Positions 58,445-64,000 of a stretch of 64,000 bases of DNA are shown here, in pieces. The notes below the pieces were generated by a model, which had not been told where the DNA came from, searched no databases, and saw only the letters and a program-made list of their open reading frames with translations. Where the stretch lies: NCBI RefSeq assembly GCF_036250755.1, contig NZ_CP109583.1, positions 1,302,001 through 1,366,000 on the forward strand, written 5' to 3'. The stretch is from Streptomyces uncialis. Lineage in GTDB: Bacteria; Actinomycetota; Actinomycetes; Streptomycetales; Streptomycetaceae. The position numbers and the translations under genes are program-made. How positions within the stretch are numbered: the stretch's first letter is position 1; each line of letters begins with the position of its first letter.

Positions 58445-59233
58445 TCAGCCGGGGGTGATCACCGTTCCGGTGCGTTCGGCGAGGAGTTCCGACACGGGGG
58501 CGCTGCCGATGACGACCCGGCCGACGCCCCGGTCGAGGGCCTCACCCGCGGCCCGCAGCTTCTTGCGCATCCCGCCGGTGGCGCCGTTGTCGCGGAACGC
58601 GGCGGCGGCCTCCGCGGTGATCCGGTGCACCGGCCGGCCGTCGACGAGGAGATGGGTGACGTCGGTGACCAGGGTGAGATCGGGTGCGCCGGTGGCGCCC
58701 GCGAGGGCGGCGGCGGCCCGGTCGGCGTCGGTGTTGACCTCCCGCCCGTCGGGCCCGAGGGCCAGCGGGGTGACGAGCAGACAGTGGCCGGGGGCGAGGT
58801 TCTTCAGCCGTGACGGGTCGATCCGGGCGACGGGTCCGACCAGGTTGTCGATCTCCACGAGCTGTTTGCGGTGCCACCACCAGCGTTCACCCTGGGCCGC
58901 CTCGATCAGACCGTCGCTGCCGATGACCCGTTCGGTGGTGACGCCGCGTTCGGCGAGCCGGGCGACGACGTCCCGTCCGAGAGCCGCGCTGACGGTCTTG
59001 ATGTCCTCGATCACCTGCGGGGTGGTCCAGCGGCTCTGGTTGCCGAACCGGTCGCGCAGCACCGCGGACGGCTCGCTGTAGCGGGGGCTGAGGCGTTTGA
59101 GCGGCTTGGACCAGCCGTGCACCAGGATCAGCGGGTGCGCGCGGCCGTGCCGGGCGAGGTCGTCCCACCAGTGGGCGGACACCTCGTCCAGGACGCTGCC
59201 GCCGAGTTTGACGACGGTGGGGACCGCGCTCAC
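58445..59233 (-). CDS. lysZ-like: LysZ-like kinase (acetylglutamate kinase family)
   Basis: The 262-residue amino-acid-kinase-family protein has Lys9 in VVKLGGS and the LysZ-type RDRFGNQSRWTTPQVIEDIKTVSAALGRDVVARL segment rather than the ArgB equivalent, so it is predicted to phosphorylate the side-chain carboxylate of an amino acid carried on LysW. The second glycine loop, normally HGGG or HGGS, reads HGWS at 39-42, a non-standard change near the phosphoryl-transfer site. The GTG 59233 start overlaps the LysY stop (GTGA). Its product would be reduced by the LysY homologue. Confidence 0.83.
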   Translation of the reverse strand: MSAVPTVVKLGGSVLDEVSAHWWDDLARHGRAHPLILVHGWSKPLKRLSPRYSEPSAVLRDRFGNQSRWTTPQVIEDIKTVSAALGRDVVARLAERGVTTERVIGSDGLIEAAQGERWWWHRKQLVEIDNLVGPVARIDPSRLKNLAPGHCLLVTPLALGPDGREVNTDADRAAAALAGATGAPDLTLVTDVTHLLVDGRPVHRITAEAAAAFRDNGATGGMRKKLRAAGEALDRGVGRVVIGSAPVSELLAERTGTVITPG

Positions 59234-60315
59234 GCGGGCATCACGGGCTGCATGGTCAGTCCTTCCTCCTCCGGCAGGCCGAAGCGGATGTTGAGGGCCT
59301 GGACGGCCTGTCCCGCGGCGCCCTTGACGAGGTTGTCCAGGGCGGCGAGGACGACGATCCGGTCGCCGTCGGGGTCGTGCTCCACCGCGATGTCGCAGTA
59401 GTTGGAGCCGAGGACCGCCTGGGGGTCAGGGACGGGGATCAGGGTCTCGGTGTGCCGGCGCACCCGGACGAAGCGGTGGCCCTTGTAGAAGCGCAGATAG
59501 GCGCGGTGCAGGGTGCGGGCGTCCGGTGTGTCGCCGTCGGTGAAGACGTAGGAGCTGGTGAGCAGTCCGCGGACATGGGAGACGCCGTACGCGGACATGG
59601 ACAGGGAGGCGATCCGGCCGGGTTCGGCGCGTTCCAGGAAGTCCCCGACCTCGGCGGCGTGCCGGTGCCCGGTGGGGGCGTACGGGGCGATGGCCCCGCT
59701 GCGGAAGGGGTGCAGATCGGGGGTGCGCAGCTGGAGGCCGCCGCCGCTGGAGCCGCTCTTGCCGTCCACGACGACGGTCCGCAGTTCGAGGCCGAGTCCG
59801 AGGACGAGCGGGGCGAGGCCCAGGGTGATGGCGGTGGCGTAGCAGCCGGGCAGCGAGATCAGGGGCGCGCCGGCGAGCCGTTCGCCGATCAGCTCCGGGA
59901 CGCCGTACACGAACCGTTCGGCGAGTTCGGGGCTGCGGGACACCTTGGGGTACCAGCGGTCGTGGAGCGCGGGGGTGCGGATACGGAAGGCGCCGCTGAG
60001 GTCGATGACACAGGGGACGCGGTCGGCGAGGCGGGCCGCGAGTTCGGCGGAGGCCGGTGCCGGGGTGGACAGGAACACCACGTCGCAGCGTTCGGCGAGC
60101 GCGTCCGGGTCGTCGGGGACCGCTTCGACGCTGACGCCGAGGTCCTGGCGCAGTCCGGGGTGGAGTTCGCTGGGGCGGCGGCCGACGCTGGAGGAGCCGC
60201 CGAGGAAGGTGAGCCGGAGCCGGGGGTGCTGGACGACGAGCCGGATCAGATCGCCGCCGGCGAGCCCGGAGGCGCCGATGATCCCCACCCGGACGGGCGG
60301 TGCGCCGCCCGTCAT
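59230..60315 (-). CDS. lysY-like: LysY-like N-acetyl-gamma-glutamyl-phosphate/LysW-aminoadipyl-phosphate reductase
   Basis: The 361-residue protein has a Rossmann domain (VGIIGASGLAGGDLIRL, residues 10-25), the catalytic Cys158 in SLPGCYATA and the substrate segment GKSGSSGGG, as in ArgC and LysY. It would reduce the acyl phosphate on the LysW-bound amino acid to a semialdehyde with NADPH. The ATG 60315 overlaps the LysX stop (ATGA), placing it tightly in the carrier pathway. ArgC of general arginine synthesis is the alternative, but the LysX/LysW/LysZ neighbours argue against it. Confidence 0.87.
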   Translation of the reverse strand: MTGGAPPVRVGIIGASGLAGGDLIRLVVQHPRLRLTFLGGSSSVGRRPSELHPGLRQDLGVSVEAVPDDPDALAERCDVVFLSTPAPASAELAARLADRVPCVIDLSGAFRIRTPALHDRWYPKVSRSPELAERFVYGVPELIGERLAGAPLISLPGCYATAITLGLAPLVLGLGLELRTVVVDGKSGSSGGGLQLRTPDLHPFRSGAIAPYAPTGHRHAAEVGDFLERAEPGRIASLSMSAYGVSHVRGLLTSSYVFTDGDTPDARTLHRAYLRFYKGHRFVRVRRHTETLIPVPDPQAVLGSNYCDIAVEHDPDGDRIVVLAALDNLVKGAAGQAVQALNIRFGLPEEEGLTMQPVMPA

Positions 60316-61160
60316 CCGAGGATCTCCCGGACATGGCGGCCGATCGCGGCGGGGATGTCGGCCCCGGTGGCGGAGGCGACCGCGCGGAAGCCGGGGGCGT
60401 GGTTGACCTCGTTGACGAGGTGGCCGTCGGGCGTCTCGAAGAGGTCGACACCGTAGATCCCGGCGCCCAGCAGGTCGACCACCCGGCCGACGATGTCCCG
60501 GACCTCGTGGTCGAGGGCCACCGCCTCGTTGCGGTTGCCGAGTGCGGCGTTGTTGCGCCAGTCGGTCCCGCCGCTCTCGAAGCGGGCCGCGGCGACGAGT
60601 TCCTCGCCCACCACCAGGCAGCGCACCGAGCTCCCGCCGAGGTAGGGCTCCACGAGGCACGCCTGCTCGAAGGCGTGGCCGAGGTCCTCGACGTAGTCGT
60701 AGACGGAGTGGGCGGTGTCCCGGGTGCGCAGCAGGGTGACGCGTTTGCCCATCCCGCCGAAGACGGGCTTGAGGACGACGGGCAGGGGGAGTTCGTCGAG
60801 TGCCTTCTCGAAGTCCTTGCGGGAGACGACGAGCCGGAAGTCGGGCACCGGTATCCCGGCGGTGCGCAGCAGGGCGCGCAGCACGAGTTTGTTCTCGCAG
60901 CTCTGGATCGCGTGGGTGGTGTTGAGGGTGGGGATGCCGGACGCCTGTGCGGCGGCGGCGAGCAGTCCGCCGCGGGTGTAGCTGCGGCTGCGGATGAGGA
61001 GGGTGTCGTACGCGGTGATCGACGGTGCGTCCGGGTGCCCGAGGCACAGGGACTCGTCGTTCACCCAGTCGATGTGCAGGCCGAGGTCCGGCGCGGTCCG
61101 GATGAGCTGGCGTTCCTCCCAGCCGATCCGGTCCGCGACGATGGCCACTTTGCCGCCCAT
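60312..61160 (-). CDS. lysX-like: LysX-like ATP-grasp ligase loading the LysW carrier
   Basis: The 282-residue RimK-type ATP-grasp enzyme has Lys131 in LPVVLKP, the flexible loop GGMGKRV (135-141), FESGGTDWRNNAALG and the Mg-binding Glu251/Asn253 in VNEVNHAPGF. LysX enzymes join the alpha-amino group of glutamate or aminoadipate to the gamma-carboxylate of the last Glu of LysW. In this window the carrier ends in Gln, so the ligase would need an unmasked Glu or another attachment site. The gene follows lysW by 29 bases. Confidence 0.87.
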   Translation of the reverse strand: MGGKVAIVADRIGWEERQLIRTAPDLGLHIDWVNDESLCLGHPDAPSITAYDTLLIRSRSYTRGGLLAAAAQASGIPTLNTTHAIQSCENKLVLRALLRTAGIPVPDFRLVVSRKDFEKALDELPLPVVLKPVFGGMGKRVTLLRTRDTAHSVYDYVEDLGHAFEQACLVEPYLGGSSVRCLVVGEELVAAARFESGGTDWRNNAALGNRNEAVALDHEVRDIVGRVVDLLGAGIYGVDLFETPDGHLVNEVNHAPGFRAVASATGADIPAAIGRHVREILG

Positions 61161-61189
61161 GGATGGACTCCTTCGTGTGAGCGCGTCGG

Positions 61190-61369
61190 CTACTGGCCCC
61201 AGTCGCGGAGCTGGACCTCGATCATCTGGAGCGAGAGGGTGCCGTCCTGGATGCCGTCGACCCGCAGGGTGAGCAGGCATTCGGGGCACGACAGGGTTTC
61301 GCCCTCGATCAGCGGAGGTGTCGTCAGATCGGTCTCGCACTCGGGGCAGGCACCGGTGAGCGTGGGCAT
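61190..61369 (-). CDS. lysW-like: LysW-like amino-group carrier protein with C-terminal Gln
   Basis: A short gene encodes 59 residues: start MPTLTGACPEC, a second zinc knuckle at SCPEC and the end VQLRDWGQ. Cysteines 8, 11, 28 and 31 form the zinc site of the LysW fold. The family's C-terminal tail is EDWGE, and the last Glu carries the substrate; here it reads RDWGQ, the last codon being CAG just before TAG at 61190-61192. A GAG-to-CAG change would be enough to cause this. GGAG lies about seven bases before ATG 61369. The position between the synthase-like gene and LysX, with LysY and LysZ downstream, supports a carrier role in a specialised pathway, as in the vazabitide-type AmCP systems. 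Confidence 0.85.
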   Translation of the reverse strand: MPTLTGACPECETDLTTPPLIEGETLSCPECLLTLRVDGIQDGTLSLQMIEVQLRDWGQ

Positions 61370-61528
61370 GGGTGTCTCCTGGCAGGGGTGGCGACTCCGG
61401 CCCCGGGCGGGGGTCGGAGCGGGGGTACGTAGGGGTACGAAGGGCGCTGAGGGTTCGGCGGGTACGTGGGGGTACGGGGGGCGCGGCGGGTACGTGGGGG
61501 TACCGGGGCCGGGGCCGGGTGGTGGGGG
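61370..61528 (+). repeat. GGGTACGTGGGGGTAC-type repeats between synthase-like gene and lysW
   Basis: The 159-base spacer contains three to four imperfect copies of a GGGTACGTGGGGGTAC unit at about 61422-61505. It also holds the lysW ribosome binding site. I see no gene here. Confidence 0.65.
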
Positions 61529-62692
61529 TCAGGTGCCGGGGAACTCGACGGCGGCCTTGCGGATGGCGTCGCGGTCCAGCAGCGGGGCGCCGCGCTCGGT
61601 CTGCCGGCGCACCAGCCACTCGGTGAAGCCGGGGACGTCGATGTCGGTGCCGGAGTCGGCGAGCGCCCAGGTCACCAGCGGCGGGGTGAGGCGGGAACGG
61701 ACCCGCAGTTCACGGGAGTTGCCGACGGTCTCGGCGGGCAGGGTCTCGTACGCCTCGGGGTGGGTGAGCTGGCCGGGCAGTTCGTAGGCGAAGGCGTGCG
61801 AGGTGGTGGGTCCGGGCTGGAAGGCGGTGCCGAGCCCGGAGCCCTTCAGGGCGAGGGCGGACAGCTCGGTGAGATGCGACAGGTCGAAGCGGGTGTCGCC
61901 GTGGATCACCCGCAGGGAGGTGAGCAGTTCGGCGAGGGGCGCGTTGCCGCCGCGTTCCCCGATGCCGCCGACGGTCGCGGAGATCCAGCGGGCACCCGCG
62001 CGGTAGGCGGCCAGCGAGTTGGCGACGGCCATACCGAGCATGTTGTGGGAGTGGATCTCGATCTCGGCGCCGTCGATCGCGGTGAGGTCGCCGATCACCC
62101 GTTCCATCTGCCAGGGCGACAGACAGGCCACGGTCTCCGCGAGCCGGAACCGGTCGGCCCCGGCGGCGAACCCGGCGGTGACGTAGGGGACGAGCCGTTC
62201 CCGTGGGGTGCGGGCGCCGTCCTCGCCGCTGAAGGTGACATGGAAGCCGCGTTCCTTGGCCTGCTCGATGGCGGCGCGGGCGACGGCGATGAGGTACTTG
62301 GTGCTGCTGGAGCCGAGTTTCAGCGCGGCGTGCTGCTCCGAGGTGGGGATGGAGAACATCACCGACCGCACCCCGAGGCGCAGGGCCTCGTCCAGGGCGC
62401 GCGCGCTCTGGCGCCGGTCGCGGACCACAACCAGGCTGAGGCTGCGTTCGGGGCCGACCGCGTCATGGGTGGCGTCGATGAGGGGGGCGTCCTTGGACGC
62501 CGGTCCGGAGATCATGCCGACCTCGACCAGTTCGACCCCGGACCGCACCAGGAGCCCGGCGATCCGGCCGGCGTCCGCCGGGCCGAATTCCACCCCCGCC
62601 ATATGGGCGGAGTCACGCAGGGTGGCGTCGGAGATACGAGGGAGTGGGCGTGCTCCGTTCGGAGGGCCGGCGTCCTTTTCTGTCACTGCCAT
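61529..62692 (-). CDS. Homocitrate/isopropylmalate synthase-like enzyme (DRE-TIM family)
   Basis: The 387-residue protein is a DRE-TIM metallolyase-type condensing enzyme or lyase: DATLRDSAHMAGVEF (Arg26, Asp27), FSGEDGARTP, the metal ligands His214 and His216 with Asn217 in IEIHSHNMLGMAVANSLAAYRAGA, and GGIGERGGNAPLAEL. Relatives condense acetyl-CoA with a 2-oxo acid (homocitrate, isopropylmalate, citramalate synthases) or cleave such products. ATG 62692 has AAGGAG nine bases upstream; MKESN at 62710 contains that site and is not used. As the first gene of the LysW operon it could make a chain-extended acid. No aconitase-like or decarboxylating dehydrogenase gene follows in the window. Confidence 0.83.
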   Translation of the reverse strand: MAVTEKDAGPPNGARPLPRISDATLRDSAHMAGVEFGPADAGRIAGLLVRSGVELVEVGMISGPASKDAPLIDATHDAVGPERSLSLVVVRDRRQSARALDEALRLGVRSVMFSIPTSEQHAALKLGSSSTKYLIAVARAAIEQAKERGFHVTFSGEDGARTPRERLVPYVTAGFAAGADRFRLAETVACLSPWQMERVIGDLTAIDGAEIEIHSHNMLGMAVANSLAAYRAGARWISATVGGIGERGGNAPLAELLTSLRVIHGDTRFDLSHLTELSALALKGSGLGTAFQPGPTTSHAFAYELPGQLTHPEAYETLPAETVGNSRELRVRSRLTPPLVTWALADSGTDIDVPGFTEWLVRRQTERGAPLLDRDAIRKAAVEFPGT

Positions 62693-63042
62693 GGCGTTCG
62701 ACTCCTTCATCGCGCCGCTTGTGGGGGCGGCGTCCTCGAAACAGCGCCAGGAATATGCCGCGGACCCGGAAGGGTCCGGTCGGAATGGGGAGGGCGATCG
62801 CGGCCGGAGGGGGGAGCCGCGATCACCGGTGTCCAGCCTCCGGGGGGCGGGTACGCGCCGTCAAGATTTCGCGCCTCAGACGATTGTCAGGGATTGTCAC
62901 GGGAGTTCAGGTCAGGAAAGGAAAGGACGGGCCGGGGCAGAAGTCGGGTAATTGACTTCGCCGGACGGCGGTGGCCGGAGAATTCCCGGCTATGGTGGCC
63001 GCGTTCCGTTCGGCGTGGGTACGGCAGAAGGGTGGTCATCGC
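62693..63042. other. Divergent control region of the LysW operon
   Basis: This 350-base spacer separates the synthase-like gene from the racemase-family gene and must contain both promoters. A direct repeat (62882-62899) and a TTGACT box (62952-62957) are the only signals I can point to. Confidence 0.5.
62882..62899 (+). promoter_or_regulatory. Direct GATTGTCA repeat with 10-bp period
   Basis: GATTGTCA occurs at 62882-62889 and 62892-62899, exactly one helical turn apart, about 190 bases upstream of the operon start. Such spacing suits binding of a regulator to one face of the DNA. Confidence 0.45.
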
Positions 63043-63789
63043 ATGGATCTGTTCTCCCTCCCTCGGCTCGGGGTGGTCGTCCCACCCGAGAACCCCACGG
63101 CCGAGCCGGAGTTCCACCGGCTCGTGGGCGGGGCGCTGAACGTCTACACCTCCCGCTTCCCGGTGCTGCCGGGGCTGGGCCTGCGGGACATGCTGGAGCG
63201 GTACAACGCCGTGCTGGCGGACACCCTCGCGGGCTTCGGCGGGATGCGGCTGGACGCGGCGGTGGTCGCGTGCAGCGCGTCGCACTATCTGCTCGCGCCC
63301 GCGGGCGACCGCGCGTTCTGCGAGCGGCTGAGCGAGCGGGCCGGGTTCCCGGTGCGTTCCTCGACGCAGGCGATCCTCGCGGCGTGCGAGGCGTTCGGGG
63401 CGGACGGGCTGACGCTGGTGTCGCCGTACGAGCCGTGGCTGACGGACACCTCGCGGGACTTCTGGCGGCGGGCGGGACTGCGGGTCGACGAGGTGGTGCT
63501 CGTCCCGGCGGGCGACCGCTTCGACCCGTACGCGGTGACCCGCGCCGAGATACTGGACCGGCTGTACGGCCGGCCGCTGCCGGGGGACGGCGCGCTGCTG
63601 TTCACCGGTACGGGGATGGCCACGCTGGCGGCGCTGGAGACCCTGGCGCGGGACACGGACCGGCTGCTGCTCACGTCCAATCTGGCGTCGGCGTGGTGGG
63701 CGCTGCGTGAGGTGGGCGCCTGGGGTCCGGGGACCGCCGCGGCCCATCCGCTGCTGGCGCGGCTGGCCCAGGTACCGGAGGCCGCCTGA
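63043..63789 (+). CDS. Asp/Glu racemase superfamily protein (maleate isomerase/arylmalonate decarboxylase-like)
   Basis: The 248-residue protein begins RLGVVVPPENPTAEPEFHRL, the opening of maleate isomerases and arylmalonate decarboxylases. The first active-site Cys is present (Cys77 in VVACSASHY). The second, which racemases and isomerases need, is not seen at the equivalent FTGTGMATL position, where Thr is found. A single-Cys enzyme points to decarboxylation or a non-racemising reaction, although the known decarboxylase keeps the other Cys. ATG 63043 (MDLFSLP) fits the family start. It is divergent from the LysW operon and may belong to the same pathway. Confidence 0.78.
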   Translation: MDLFSLPRLGVVVPPENPTAEPEFHRLVGGALNVYTSRFPVLPGLGLRDMLERYNAVLADTLAGFGGMRLDAAVVACSASHYLLAPAGDRAFCERLSERAGFPVRSSTQAILAACEAFGADGLTLVSPYEPWLTDTSRDFWRRAGLRVDEVVLVPAGDRFDPYAVTRAEILDRLYGRPLPGDGALLFTGTGMATLAALETLARDTDRLLLTSNLASAWWALREVGAWGPGTAAAHPLLARLAQVPEAA

Positions 63790-63882
63790 ACCGCCCGCGC
63801 CGCCGGTGGGGTGGGCGGCGGGCGGGACGGTACTGCCGGGCGGACAGGGCGGGGGTGCGCCCCGGCCGACGCGGGGTGGGGG

Positions 63883-64000
63883 TCAGCCCCGGCCGATGCG
63901 GTAGCCGACCCCTCGTACGGTGATGATCCAGCCGCCCGCGCCGAGTTTGCCGCGCAGGCTGCTGACGTGGGTGTCGAGGGTGCGGCTGGACTGGGCCCAG
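63883..64000 (-). CDS. OmpR/PhoB-type response regulator, C-terminal part (partial)
   Basis: The frame runs off the window edge and ends in VSSLRGKLGAGGWIITVRGVGYRIGRG then stop. This is the last helix and wing of a Trans_reg_C winged helix (SRTLDTHVSSLR recognition helix). The receiver domain lies outside the window. Its kinase would be expected nearby. Confidence 0.85.
   Translation of the reverse strand, partial: WAQSSRTLDTHVSSLRGKLGAGGWIITVRGVGYRIGRG

Noticed and set aside
58445-60315. Arginine-pathway ArgB and ArgC
   Set aside because: Adjacent LysX and LysW homologues and LysZ-type sequence blocks point to a carrier-protein pathway rather than free N-acetylglutamate.

Overview
The window is about 72-75% GC by eye, has strongly G/C-ending codons, many GTG/TTG starts, 4-base ATGA/GTGA gene overlaps, several promoters that appear leaderless, and families typical of filamentous actinomycetes (NarL-type two-component pairs, ANTAR-GAF and STAS regulators, Ser/Thr kinases, an AAC(3) acetyltransferase, LysW-type carrier genes). 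It is most likely a Streptomyces chromosomal segment rich in accessory and secondary-metabolism genes. I see no tRNA, rRNA, CRISPR array, transposase or phage gene.

Layout. 1-4.4 kb: end of a peptide-type biosynthetic operon (free-standing condensation domain, amidase-signature enzyme, ATP-grasp ligase). 4.6-8.7 kb: small stress-type genes (SRPBCC protein, STAS antagonist, ANTAR-GAF protein, AraC regulator). 8.8-13.1 kb: siderophore ABC importer behind a candidate iron box. 13.2-24.7 kb: PPOX flavoprotein, VOC/AraC pair, ABC-2 exporter facing a NarL-type two-component system, epoxide hydrolase, AAC(3), and a TetR regulator divergent from a saccharopine-dehydrogenase-like enzyme coupled to a methyltransferase. 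24.8-38.0 kb: CcdA/DsbA redox operon, ABC exporter behind a MerR/SoxR-type promoter, a kinase plus two flavoprotein operon divergent from an APC permease, and a Gfo/Idh oxidoreductase preceded by a 9-bp minisatellite. 38.2-52 kb: SUKH protein, S33-type hydrolase, a two-component system with a double histidine kinase, a WD40 Ser/Thr kinase coupled to an FHA Ser/Thr kinase, and a MerR/MFS pair. 52.2-62.7 kb: a ten-gene co-directional operon built around LysW, LysX, LysY and LysZ homologues, with an Asp/Glu-racemase-family gene divergent from its head. The window ends inside an OmpR-type response regulator.

The best candidate for an undescribed system is the LysW operon. Its first gene is a homocitrate/isopropylmalate-synthase-like enzyme. 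Next come the 59-residue carrier, the ligase (LysX), reductase (LysY) and kinase (LysZ). A class I glutamine amidotransferase, a Glu/Leu dehydrogenase-like enzyme, an AMP-forming ligase, a class I/II aminotransferase and an FAH-fold protein follow. In known LysW proteins the last residue is Glu, and its gamma-carboxylate is where the substrate is attached. Here the last codon reads Gln (RDWGQ), and an amidotransferase is encoded in the same transcript. Other unusual items are the 961-residue histidine kinase whose second half looks like a pseudokinase joined by a hexapeptide-repeat linker, the WD40/FHA kinase pair, and many short in-frame tandem repeats in and between genes.
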